A DNA stretch of 64,000 nucleotides, from positions 186,432 through 250,431 of the forward strand of contig NZ_VCBA01000003.1 in NCBI RefSeq assembly GCF_007995245.1, written 5' to 3'. The notes beneath the pieces were generated by a model. The model did no database searches and was not told the DNA's origin. It worked only from the letters and a program-made list of their open reading frames with translations. The DNA comes from Tateyamaria sp. syn59 (GTDB taxonomy: Bacteria > Pseudomonadota > Alphaproteobacteria > Rhodobacterales > Rhodobacteraceae). A program made the translations under genes and the position numbers. This document shows, piece after piece, positions 52,677-60,900 of this stretch (position 1 is the first letter of the stretch; each line of letters begins with the position of its first letter).

Positions 52677-53447
52677 TCACACCTGCAACACACTCGACAC
52701 CAACAACTGAGAATAAGCGTGCTGCGGATCATCCAGCACCTGATCGGTCAGGCCCGTTTCGACCACATGCCCATCTTTCATCACCATCAACCGATCTGCC
52801 AGCAACCGGACGACGGCGAGGTCATGTGTCACGATGATCGCACTCAGTCCCATCTCCCGCACCAGCCCGCGCAGCAAGTCCAAAAGCCGCGCCTGCACCG
52901 ACACATCCAGCCCGCCGGTGGGCTCATCCATGAACACAAGCCGCGGCCCGGTCACGAGGTTGCGCGCGATCTGCAGGCGCTGCTGCATCCCACCGGAGAA
53001 TTGCCGAGGCCGGTCGTCGATCCGGTCCTCCGCGATCTCGACCCGCCCCAGCCAGTCAATAGCCTGCGCCCGGATATCGCCGTAGTGCCGCGCCCCCACG
53101 GCCATCAACCGCTCGCCCACATTGCCGCCCGCGCTCACATTCATGCGGAGCCCGTCGCGCGCATGCTGGTGGACAAAGGCCCAGTCAGTCCGCCCCAGCA
53201 TCCGCCGCTCCGGCTCGCTCATGGTCACTGTGTCGCGCATGCCGTCAGCACGGGTGTCGAACATCACGCGGCCCGCATCGGGCGGCAGGTGCCCGGCCAT
53301 GCAGTTCAGCAAGGTGGATTTGCCCGACCCGCTCTCGCCCACGATGCCCATCACCTCACCGGGATAAAGGTCAAAGCTCACCTCGGCGCAGCCGATCCTC
53401 TGCCCGTAGAACTTCGACAGCCCATCAACTTGCAACAGCGGACTCAT
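52677..53447 (-). CDS. phnK: C-P lyase ABC-type subunit PhnK
   Basis: A 256-residue ATPase: Walker A GESGSGKST, signature QFSGGMQQRLQIARNL, Walker B VFMDEPTGGLDVS, as in PhnK of the C-P lyase complex that binds the PhnJ face. The start overlaps the NIPSNAP stop by four bases. The ATG at 53447 is fixed by that overlap. Confidence 0.94.
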   Translation of the reverse strand: MSPLLQVDGLSKFYGQRIGCAEVSFDLYPGEVMGIVGESGSGKSTLLNCMAGHLPPDAGRVMFDTRADGMRDTVTMSEPERRMLGRTDWAFVHQHARDGLRMNVSAGGNVGERLMAVGARHYGDIRAQAIDWLGRVEIAEDRIDDRPRQFSGGMQQRLQIARNLVTGPRLVFMDEPTGGLDVSVQARLLDLLRGLVREMGLSAIIVTHDLAVVRLLADRLMVMKDGHVVETGLTDQVLDDPQHAYSQLLVSSVLQV

Positions 53448-53782
53448 GTGGCCTCTCCGATCGCGGCACTGAAGTCGGTGGGAAGCAACACCATCTCCTC
53501 GATCCCCAACACGAAATCCCCATGCTGGGCCGATGTCTCGGCCTTGATCCGCTTCCACTCTTCATCGGCCATGAAGCTGGCCCACTTGTCGCCCATCTCG
53601 GCCTCGTCTTCCCACGCCAGCAGATAGACAAAGCGCACGCGGCCCTCACGCTCATCCGTCCACATCGCCTGAATGCGAAAGCCATGGTCGGCCATCAACC
53701 GGGCCGCATGATCGCGAAAGCGATCCAGAAACGGCCTGCGATTGCCCGGCGGCACCTCGTATATGCGCAGCTGGTTGATCAT
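53444..53782 (-). CDS. NIPSNAP family protein inside the phn operon
   Basis: A 112-residue protein of the NIPSNAP fold: NQLRIYEVPPGNRRPFLDRF, FVYLLAWEDEAEMGDKWASF, and WKRIKAETSAQHG. Homologues are stress or electron-transfer-associated small proteins. It lies between phnJ and phnK with four-base overlaps on both sides (ATGA), so it is translationally coupled to the C-P lyase subunits. The role in phosphonate metabolism is unknown. Confidence 0.87.
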   Translation of the reverse strand: MINQLRIYEVPPGNRRPFLDRFRDHAARLMADHGFRIQAMWTDEREGRVRFVYLLAWEDEAEMGDKWASFMADEEWKRIKAETSAQHGDFVLGIEEMVLLPTDFSAAIGEAT

Positions 53783-54648
53783 GCTGCGTCCTCCTTGAAT
53801 GGGGTTCCTTGCGCACCGACATGCCCGGCGGCCCGGCGGGACTGGCAGTAATCGGTGTCGGAACACATGAACATGCGCGTGCCTGCGTCATCCACGATCA
53901 GCTCATCCAGATAGCTGTCCGTCGCCCCGCACAGCGCGCAGGCATGCTCGGCCTTCGAAGCTTCGAACGGATAATCGTCAAAGCCGAGGCTCACGACCCG
54001 CGTATAGGGCGGCAGCGCGTAAATCCGCTGCTCACGCCCCGCCCCAAAAAGCTGAATGGCCGCCATGCTCAGCTTCGGATTGTCGAATTTCGGAATGGGC
54101 GAGGGATCCATCACATAGCGCCCCTCAACCTCCACCGGATAGGCATAGGCGGTGGCAATCGCCCCATGCGCGCTGATGTCCTCATAGAGCTTCACATGCA
54201 TCAACCCGTATTCCTCAAGCGCATGCATCTTGCGGGTCTCCACCTCCGACGGTTCGAGAAAGCGCAAGGGCTCCGGGATCGGAACCTGGTAGACAAGGAT
54301 CTGATCGTCAGTCAGCGGTTCCTCGGGAATGCGGTGGCGGGTCTGGATCACCGTGGCATCGCTGGTGGCTTCAGTTGTCTCCACTCCCGCCGTGCGCTCG
54401 AAAAAGCGGCGGATAGAAACGGCGTTGGTCGTGTCATCGGCGCCCTGATCAATCACCTTGAACACGTCGCTTGCAGTCATGACGGCCGCCGACACCTGCA
54501 CGCCACCCGTGCCCCAGCCATAAGGCATCGGCATCTCGCGACTGGCAAATGGCACCTGATACCCCGGAATAGCCAATCCTTTGAGGATCGCACGTCGGAT
54601 CATTCGCTTGGTTTGTTCGTCCAGATAAGCAAAGTTGTAGTCCGTCAT
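53779..54648 (-). CDS. phnJ: Alpha-D-ribose 1-methylphosphonate 5-phosphate C-P lyase PhnJ
   Basis: A 289-residue radical-SAM catalytic subunit that cleaves the C-P bond. The iron-sulfur cysteines follow the spacing C-x2-C-x21-C-x5-C (CALC... and MFMCSDTDYC), as in E. coli PhnJ. The N-terminal YGWGTGGVQVS carries the conserved Gly. It lies 67 bases after phnI. Confidence 0.96.
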   Translation of the reverse strand: MTDYNFAYLDEQTKRMIRRAILKGLAIPGYQVPFASREMPMPYGWGTGGVQVSAAVMTASDVFKVIDQGADDTTNAVSIRRFFERTAGVETTEATSDATVIQTRHRIPEEPLTDDQILVYQVPIPEPLRFLEPSEVETRKMHALEEYGLMHVKLYEDISAHGAIATAYAYPVEVEGRYVMDPSPIPKFDNPKLSMAAIQLFGAGREQRIYALPPYTRVVSLGFDDYPFEASKAEHACALCGATDSYLDELIVDDAGTRMFMCSDTDYCQSRRAAGHVGAQGTPFKEDAA

Positions 54649-54715
54649 CGCTCAACGCTCCTCAGGTCTGTCGGCCCTTCGTCGCGATGATCGCCTGCCA
54701 AGGCGTGAAGAGCGT

Positions 54716-55804
54716 TCATTCCGCCGCCTCCTGCCGCACTTGCCCCATCGCCTCACGCCGCAGCTTGCGGATCAGCTCCAGCTCGGACTGGAAATCCACG
54801 TAATGCGGTAGCTTGATGTGCTCCAGAAACCCCGTCGCCTGGATGTTGTCCGCATGATACAGCACGAATTCCTCGTCCTGCGCCGGTGCGCCCACGTTGT
54901 CCTCACCCAACTCCTTCCACCGCAAGGCACGGTCCACCAGCGCCATGGAAATCGCCTTGCGCTCGCACATCCCGAACACGAGGCCATAGCCCCGCGTAAA
55001 CTGCGGCGGTTCGGTCTTGGACCCCTGAAACTGGTTCACCGTCTCGCACTCGGTCAGCTCGACTTCGCCCAGCTCAATGGCAAAGCCCAGCTCTGGAATG
55101 CCCATCTCGACCGCGCACGCACCGATGCGCAACTCGGCGACAAAAGCATGGTTTCGGGCGTATCCGCGCTGGGTGGAATAGGCCATGCCAAGGATGAACC
55201 CCTCATCCCCCCGCGTCAGCGATTGCAGGCGCAGCGGGCGCGCGGCGGGCAATTCCAACGGCTCCCGCGTCAGGTCCGGCGGCGTCTCCGCCCCCTCTGG
55301 CTCCGGTTGGATCAGGTCCTCGCGGTCAAGGAATGACATGATGTGCGGCTTGGTTTCGGGCGCTTCTGCCCGCTCCGGTGCGCTCGGCACCTCGCCGTCG
55401 GCGGCCAGTTTGAAATCCAAAAGCCGGTGCGTGTAGTCGAATGTCGGCCCCAGTACCTGCCCACCCGGCGCGTCCTTGAACGTGGCCGACACGCGGCGGT
55501 CACAGGCCATCGCCTCGGTGTCCACAGGTTCCGAGCCCCCAAACCGGGGCAGGGTGGTACGGTAAGCCCGGATCAGAAAGATCGCCTCGATCAGATCCCC
55601 CCGCGCCTGCTTGATCGCCAACGCCGCAAGGTCCGGGTCATAGAGCGACCCCTCCGCCATCACCCGGTTCACAGCCAGCTTCAACTGCCCCTTGATCTGG
55701 TCCACCGACAGTTCGGCCACGTCCTCCGGCCCGCGCCGTTCCTCGGCCAACCACGCATGGGCGGCGTCAATCGCCTTCTCGCCCCCTTTTACCGCGACAT
55801 ACAT
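54716..55804 (-). CDS. phnI: Phosphonate C-P lyase core subunit PhnI
   Basis: A 362-residue subunit of the PhnGHI-core: YVAVKGGEKAIDAAHAWL, GMAYSTQRGYARNHAF, ERKAISMALVDRALRW are conserved PhnI segments. It transfers the methylphosphonate onto ATP (nucleosidase/ transferase step). ATG overlaps phnH stop by one base (TGATG). Confidence 0.95.
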   Translation of the reverse strand: MYVAVKGGEKAIDAAHAWLAEERRGPEDVAELSVDQIKGQLKLAVNRVMAEGSLYDPDLAALAIKQARGDLIEAIFLIRAYRTTLPRFGGSEPVDTEAMACDRRVSATFKDAPGGQVLGPTFDYTHRLLDFKLAADGEVPSAPERAEAPETKPHIMSFLDREDLIQPEPEGAETPPDLTREPLELPAARPLRLQSLTRGDEGFILGMAYSTQRGYARNHAFVAELRIGACAVEMGIPELGFAIELGEVELTECETVNQFQGSKTEPPQFTRGYGLVFGMCERKAISMALVDRALRWKELGEDNVGAPAQDEEFVLYHADNIQATGFLEHIKLPHYVDFQSELELIRKLRREAMGQVRQEAAE

Positions 55805-56364
55805 CAGATCACCTTCGTGCTGCGGGGCAGGGCGGCCATCTGCGCCCCGCACGTGAACATGAAATCCAGACCCAACGGGAACAGCGTCGCATTGCGCTGG
55901 AATGCGGCCACATCCGGCAGGTCGAGCACCGCGCGCTCCTTGATCCCCGGCCCGGTCAGCGTCGCACCCTCTGCCCGCAACTCCAACATCTCGACGATCA
56001 CGGTGGCAGAGCGGTCCGGGTATTCCGGCGTTCCGATCCGCAGCACAGACAGGTCGATGTCATTCCAGTCTCCGACCACGAAATCAGCGTCTTCAGCCGC
56101 CACAAGCGGCGCGCCGGTCTGGAACGTAATCCAATCGCGCACGGCTTGCGTGTCGCAGGCCCCGGCAAGGTGCACGCCGGTATCCGGGTCACAAAGCGTC
56201 AGCAAAGCAGTGCCCGCCGCCACCGACAGGGGCACAGGTGCCACGGCCCCCGCCACGTCGCAAATGGTGCCAGGCCGGGCCATGGCTTGCATGATGCCAC
56301 GAAAGGCAACGGCGCTTTGTTGCGGTGGGTCCGTAAAACCACCCGAAAGGCTGGCGTGATCCAT
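55804..56364 (-). CDS. phnH: Phosphonate C-P lyase subunit PhnH
   Basis: A 186-residue subunit: GGFTDPPQQSAVAFRGIMQAM and GPGIKERAVLDLPD are PhnH features. It dimerises with PhnG/PhnI in the core complex. Start overlaps phnG stop (TGATG). Confidence 0.93.
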   Translation of the reverse strand: MDHASLSGGFTDPPQQSAVAFRGIMQAMARPGTICDVAGAVAPVPLSVAAGTALLTLCDPDTGVHLAGACDTQAVRDWITFQTGAPLVAAEDADFVVGDWNDIDLSVLRIGTPEYPDRSATVIVEMLELRAEGATLTGPGIKERAVLDLPDVAAFQRNATLFPLGLDFMFTCGAQMAALPRSTKVI

Positions 56365-56819
56365 CAATCCTCTCCCCGCACCATGGTAAAGAAATCGACC
56401 TTCGTCGCCGCCGCCTTGGCCGCGCGGGTCGTGCGGCGCGCTTCGGCGGCGTTCCGCAATGGGGTAACAATCGCGTTCTCAACGGCAACCGCATCCGCCG
56501 TCTGCATCAACGCATCGGTCAACGCCGCCTGCATCGCATGATCCTTGCCGCGCCCCTGCACATACCCATGCCCAACCTCACCCGAGGCCAGGCGCACAGA
56601 ACAGCGTGTCACCGTCATCTCACCCAGATTGAACGGCGCACCCACGGCCCCCGCGCGCCCGCGCACCATCACGGCACCAATCTCCGGCGCGCGCAGCACC
56701 TCGTGGTCCGGCGCATATCCCGCCTCGGCCCAGAGCGCTGCGACATCCGCCGCCTGCGCCTTGGCCAGCACCGACAGCCACGCCTTGCGGGCTGCATTCG
56801 GGTCGCCTGATCCGTCCAT
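56364..56819 (-). CDS. phnG: Phosphonate C-P lyase subunit PhnG
   Basis: A 151-residue subunit and first gene of the leftward phn operon: VRGRAGAVGAPFNLGEMTVTRC and VGHGYVQGRGKDHAMQAALTDAL are PhnG signatures. A candidate Pho box and a divergent phnF lie upstream. Confidence 0.92.
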   Translation of the reverse strand: MDGSGDPNAARKAWLSVLAKAQAADVAALWAEAGYAPDHEVLRAPEIGAVMVRGRAGAVGAPFNLGEMTVTRCSVRLASGEVGHGYVQGRGKDHAMQAALTDALMQTADAVAVENAIVTPLRNAAEARRTTRAAKAAATKVDFFTMVRGED

Positions 56820-56835
56820 CTATACACCTTGCGAA

Positions 56836-56857
56836 GTTGTCGAGATCACTATACAAC
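56836..56857. promoter_or_regulatory. Possible PhnF operator
   Basis: GTTGT (56836-56840) and ACAAC (56853-56857) form an inverted repeat with 12 bases between, in the phnF-phnG divergent spacer. The arrangement fits a GntR/HutC-type site, on weak evidence. Confidence 0.35.
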
Positions 56858-56903
56858 TAGACAAATCATAGGTGAGTCGGCCCGTATGGTCCATCGGCTT
56901 GTT

Positions 56904-56921
56904 GTGAAAGTTTCGTGACAC
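56904..56921 (-). promoter_or_regulatory. Candidate Pho box upstream of phnG
   Basis: On the minus strand GTGTCAC and CTTTCAC are separated by GAAA, giving an 11-base repeat period like CTGTCATnnnnCTGTCAT. It lies about 85 bases before the phnG start. Confidence 0.55.
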
Positions 56922-56937
56922 GAAAAGGGGGCCGCCC

Positions 56938-57651
56938 GTGCCACGCACACCCATCTGGAAATCCATCGCCGCCACCCTGTCGTCCGAGATCGCGGATGGC
57001 GCCTACCGCCCCGGCGACAAACTCCCGACGGAGGCGCAGATGGCGTCCCGCTTCGGCGTGAACCGGCACACGGTGCGGCACGCCCTGTCGGCGCTGGTCG
57101 AAGCGGGCACGGTCCACACAAGACGCGGGGCAGGGGCGTTTGTTGCGCAAACGCCCACCGACTATCCCATCGGCAAGCGGGTGCGCTTCCACCAGAACCT
57201 GCGTGCCGCCGGTCGCATCCCGGCCAAGGAGGTGCTGTCGGTCACAACCCGCCTCGCCAACAGCAAGGAACGCGAGGCACTGGGCCTCGGCGCAGATGAC
57301 CAAGTCCACACCTACGAGGGCCTCAGCCTCGCCGACGACCAGCCCATCGCGCTCTTCCGCTCGGTCTTTCCCGCCGCACCCTTCCCAGACCTGCCGGATG
57401 CGCTCGCCCAATCCGGTTCCGTCACGGCAGCCCTGCAAACCGGGGGCGTCACCGACTACACCCGCGCCTGGACGCGCCTGACGGCCAAATCGGCAACGGC
57501 GACCCAGGCCCTGCACCTGCGCATCGCCGAGGGCGCCCCGATCCTGCGCAGCGACAGCCTCAACATCGACACCACAGGGCGGCCCATCGAATTGGGCCGC
57601 ACGTGGTTCGCGGGCGACCGGGTCACCCTCACGCTGGCCGAGGACATGTGA
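56938..57651 (+). CDS. phnF: GntR-family phosphonate regulator PhnF
   Basis: A 237-residue regulator: N-terminal winged helix (IWKSIAATLSSEIADGAYRP, LPTEAQMASRFGVNRHTVRH), C-terminal UTRA ligand domain (VLSVTTRLANSKEREALGLG). In phn loci it represses or responds to a phosphonate metabolite. Divergent from phnG and followed by phnM copy 2 on the same strand. Confidence 0.9.
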   Translation: MPRTPIWKSIAATLSSEIADGAYRPGDKLPTEAQMASRFGVNRHTVRHALSALVEAGTVHTRRGAGAFVAQTPTDYPIGKRVRFHQNLRAAGRIPAKEVLSVTTRLANSKEREALGLGADDQVHTYEGLSLADDQPIALFRSVFPAAPFPDLPDALAQSGSVTAALQTGGVTDYTRAWTRLTAKSATATQALHLRIAEGAPILRSDSLNIDTTGRPIELGRTWFAGDRVTLTLAEDM

Positions 57652-57661
57652 AAGATTTGTG

Positions 57662-57695
57662 ACGTCACCGCGCTGACATATCCACAGGCTACTAT
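57662..57695 (+). promoter_or_regulatory. Candidate PhoB-dependent promoter of phnM copy 2
   Basis: ACGTCAC (57662-57668) and CTGACAT (57673-57679) form an 11-base repeat, and TACTAT (57690-57695) lies ten bases downstream at the -10 position, the normal Pho promoter layout. The phnM ATG is 43 bases further on. Confidence 0.6.
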
Positions 57696-57738
57696 CACGG
57701 GAAACACGTTTCGCATTGTACCCTGATCGAGCCTACAG

Positions 57739-58920
57739 ATGCCCCGACCCTTTCCCGCCTTTTGCATGACCGGCGCCCGTATCCTGCGCGACGGAACGCT
57801 GTTGGACGCCCCGCTTTGCGTGGCCGAGGGGCAGGTGGTGGACGCCGCCCAACCCCAGCTTGACCTCACGGGCTACCTTGTCTTGCCCGGCATCATCGAC
57901 CTGCACGGCGACGCCTTCGAACACCACATGGCCCCGCGCCCCTCCGCCCCGTTCCCGTTTGAGACGGGCCTCATCGGCACCGACCGTGACGCTGCCGCCA
58001 ACGGTGTCACGACGGCCTGGATGGCCCAAAGCTGGAGTTGGGAGGGCGGGCATCGCGGCCCCGACTATGCAGAAGGGTTCCTCGCGGCCCACGCCGCCTA
58101 CCGCCCCTGGATGCAGACCGACCTGCGCATCCAGATCCGGTGCGAAACGCATACCGTCGATCAGAAAGACCGGCTGATCGCGGCCATCCGTGACCACGAC
58201 ATCGACTACGTGATCTTCAACAACCACCTGGACGAAGCCCTCGACCTCGCCCGCACCAAACCCGAAGAGATCGTCTATTGGGCGCGCAAATCCGGGCGCA
58301 CGGCCGAGGCGCATATGGCTCTCGTGCATGCCGCCCAAGCACAGGACAAGGACGTGCCGCGCTACCTGTGCGACCTCGCCGCCGCTTTCGACCGGATGGG
58401 CGTCACTTATGGCAGCCACGACGACCACGATGCCGCGACGCGCGAACATTATTCAATGATCGGGGCCAAGATCTGCGAATTCCCGACCTCGATGAAGGCC
58501 GCACTGGTCGCGCGCACATGGGGCGACCCGATCCTGATGGGCGCGCCCAACGTGGTGCGAGGCGGCAGTCAGTCGGGCAACATCGCGGCCTCCGTTCTCG
58601 TTGCCGAAGGGGCCTGCGACGCGCTGGTGTCGGACTACTACTACCCCGCCCTGTCCCAGGCCGCGTTCAAGCTGGCGGACAATGGCGTCCTGACCTTCGC
58701 CAAGGCGTGGGAGATGATCTCTACCCGCCCGGCGGCCATCATGGGCCTCGCTGACCGCGGCACGCTGGACACCGGCAAACGCGCCGATCTGACCATCATC
58801 AACGCCGACACCCGCCAGATCGAGGCGACCATGGCAGGCGGCCGCTGGACCCATCTGTGCGGAGAGGTGGCCGCCCGTGTCAGCGACGCACCGGCGCGGT
58901 TGTCAGTGGCCGCCGAATAG
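57739..58920 (+). CDS. phnM: PhnM-type phosphonate hydrolase, copy 2
   Basis: A 393-residue PhnM with the full set of motifs: GIIDLHGDAFEHH, FNNHLDEALDL, SHDDHDAATREHY, GAPNVVRGGSQSGN and LVSDYYYPAL. It releases pyrophosphate from the ribose-triphosphate phosphonate intermediate. It is the closer of the two copies to canonical PhnM and sits downstream of phnF with its own candidate Pho promoter. Confidence 0.94.
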   Translation: MPRPFPAFCMTGARILRDGTLLDAPLCVAEGQVVDAAQPQLDLTGYLVLPGIIDLHGDAFEHHMAPRPSAPFPFETGLIGTDRDAAANGVTTAWMAQSWSWEGGHRGPDYAEGFLAAHAAYRPWMQTDLRIQIRCETHTVDQKDRLIAAIRDHDIDYVIFNNHLDEALDLARTKPEEIVYWARKSGRTAEAHMALVHAAQAQDKDVPRYLCDLAAAFDRMGVTYGSHDDHDAATREHYSMIGAKICEFPTSMKAALVARTWGDPILMGAPNVVRGGSQSGNIAASVLVAEGACDALVSDYYYPALSQAAFKLADNGVLTFAKAWEMISTRPAAIMGLADRGTLDTGKRADLTIINADTRQIEATMAGGRWTHLCGEVAARVSDAPARLSVAAE

Positions 58921-58965
58921 GGCGGTTCAGGATCCGCCTTACGTAAGGCGCACCCATGGTGCGCC
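58920..58965. repeat. Inverted pair of REP-like hairpins (second GTAAGGCG pair)
   Basis: Units 58920-58942 and 58943-58965 meet head to head at CTTAC/GTAAG. The first unit is nearly identical to the reverse of the unit at 11827-11849. It lies between convergent phnM and the hexapeptide gene. Confidence 0.8.
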
Positions 58966-58969
58966 ACCG

Positions 58970-59581
58970 TCACGCGTATTTTTCAAGAAACGCCTCTGCG
59001 TTTAGAGCGCGAAAGTCATCCAGCCGCGCGCGCAAGGTGGCATTGTCCCAATCCCACCAGGCCAGCGCCATCATCCGGTCCGCCACCCCGGGCGCATAGC
59101 GGTCCCGGATCTTCGTCGCCGTCACCCCGCCAACGATGGTGTAGGGGGCCACATCCTTGGTCACGATGGCGCCCGAGGCGACAACAGCGCCGTGGCCCAC
59201 CGTCACCTCCGGCTTGATCTGCGCATTGTGCCCGATCCAAGTGTCATGGCCGATAGATGCCCGCCGTGTCCGGCGCTTGGCGAACCAGTCCGCATCATCC
59301 TCCGCATCGTCCCAGTAACTGGCCGAGCGATACATGAAATGGTGCAGCGACGCGCGTTCGAGCGGATGATCGGTGGCGCCGATGCGGACAAAGCTCGCGA
59401 TGTTTGCGAACTTGCCGACGGTCACATTCGCAAGGTCACAATAGCGGTCGCAATAGCTGTAATCGCCCATCTCCACCTGGGCGAGGCGCGTACCCTTGCC
59501 GATCTCGGTATAGGTCCCGAGCGTTGTGTTCACCGCATCCACATCGTCGTGCAGAAACGGCGCGTCCGTCAGTCTTGGCAT
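58970..59581 (-). CDS. Hexapeptide-repeat transferase of phosphonate loci
   Basis: A 203-residue left-handed beta-helix acyltransferase-type protein: repeats through TYTEIGKGTRLAQVEMGDYSYCDRY and IGHDTWIGHNAQIKPEVTVGHGAVVASGAIVTKDV. It belongs to the hexapeptide family recorded as a phosphonate metabolism protein. It is the last gene of the phnC-D-E-E unit, overlapping the preceding stop by one base. The acyl donor and acceptor are unknown. Confidence 0.85.
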   Translation of the reverse strand: MPRLTDAPFLHDDVDAVNTTLGTYTEIGKGTRLAQVEMGDYSYCDRYCDLANVTVGKFANIASFVRIGATDHPLERASLHHFMYRSASYWDDAEDDADWFAKRRTRRASIGHDTWIGHNAQIKPEVTVGHGAVVASGAIVTKDVAPYTIVGGVTATKIRDRYAPGVADRMMALAWWDWDNATLRARLDDFRALNAEAFLEKYA

Positions 59582-60900
59582 CAGTGGCCGCCTTCGTCAC
59601 CCTTGATCAACTTGCGGCGCAGCATACCCGACACCCAGTCCATGAACACCACCATCACGATGATCAGCATGATGTAGTAGCTGACCTCTTCCCAATCCTT
59701 CTGGGTGATGATCGCCTGCGTGAGCAGCAGGCCAATGCCACCCCCGGTGATGGCCCCGATGACGGTGGCGGATCGGGTGTTTGATTCCAGGAAGTACAGG
59801 ATCTGGCTGATCAGCACAGGCGTGATCTGCGGGATGACGCCAAAGCGGTAGCGCTGGATCGGCTTCGCGCCGGTCGATTGCACGCCTTCGATTTGCTTCT
59901 TGTCGACGTTTTCCAGCGCTTCCGAGAACAGCTTGCCAAAGGTGCCGGTGTCCGTGATCAGGATCGCCAGCGCACCGGTGAGCGGGCCAAGGCCAAAGGC
60001 GCGGCTCAGGATGATGGTCCAGATCAGCGCGTCGACCCCGCGGATAAAGTCAAAGAGCCGCCGCGTCGCCATGCGCACCGCCACCAGCGGGGCAAAGTTC
60101 CGCGCCGCCAGAAAGGCCAGTGGCAAGGCCAGAACGGCAGCGCCCATCGTGCCCAGGAACGCCATCAGGATCGTTTCGAAAATGGCCCAGGCGACATCGC
60201 CATGCCGCCACATGTTGTTGTTCCAGAAGTCGCTTGCGATGGCACCCGCTTCACCGCTGACGGCACGGCTGACCACCTCGCCAAAGCCCATCCCGTAATA
60301 GGGGCTGTCGAGGGTGAAAAAGAACAGCTCCCACCCGACAAAGTACCGAAACACTTCCGTCCGGTTGCGGGTGACCGACAGGCGGCCTGCCTCGGTCGTG
60401 ACCGCCACGCGGTTCTTCGAGGCGCTGATCCAGTCTGGCAGTTCGTCCGTGGGGTAGGTCTGAATGACACCCTGCGACCGGGAGACCTCGAACGTCATCA
60501 GCCCGTAGCCCGGCACGTCATAGGTCACGCCGTTGTTCTCGGGCAGGTAGGTGATGATGTGGCCATCGCCCAGATCAATGACGGTCTCTTCACCAAGGGC
60601 CACCCACTCCGGCGCCTCACCGTCCGGGTAAGCACCCTTGTTCTCGCCCTCGATGGCGACGCGCACGTCGCCCGACCGGTTGTCGCGGGTCACGTGGACC
60701 TTGTGGCTGTAGGTGTCGGCCACCAGCGCGCGGGCGTTGGCGCCGCTCGCCTTCTGGATCAGTTCGGGCACGCCAAAAGCAAAGAAGACGTACACCAGAT
60801 AGGCCAACACCAGCGCGGGCAGGCCGAAGCTCACCAGCCGCTTGCGCGCCATCACGCGGTCGGCGGACCCTTTCAGGTCGGCGGTATCAAGCATGGTCAT
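59581..60900 (-). CDS. phnE: Phosphonate ABC transporter permease PhnE, extended
   Basis: A 439-residue permease: N-terminal membrane helix (about 25-45), a 170-residue likely periplasmic insertion, then the PhnE membrane core with EAA loop KKQIEGVQSTGAKPIQRYRF. The insertion makes it much longer than the partner PhnE. Start overlaps the stop of the upstream phnE (TGATG). Confidence 0.9.
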   Translation of the reverse strand: MTMLDTADLKGSADRVMARKRLVSFGLPALVLAYLVYVFFAFGVPELIQKASGANARALVADTYSHKVHVTRDNRSGDVRVAIEGENKGAYPDGEAPEWVALGEETVIDLGDGHIITYLPENNGVTYDVPGYGLMTFEVSRSQGVIQTYPTDELPDWISASKNRVAVTTEAGRLSVTRNRTEVFRYFVGWELFFFTLDSPYYGMGFGEVVSRAVSGEAGAIASDFWNNNMWRHGDVAWAIFETILMAFLGTMGAAVLALPLAFLAARNFAPLVAVRMATRRLFDFIRGVDALIWTIILSRAFGLGPLTGALAILITDTGTFGKLFSEALENVDKKQIEGVQSTGAKPIQRYRFGVIPQITPVLISQILYFLESNTRSATVIGAITGGGIGLLLTQAIITQKDWEEVSYYIMLIIVMVVFMDWVSGMLRRKLIKGDEGGH

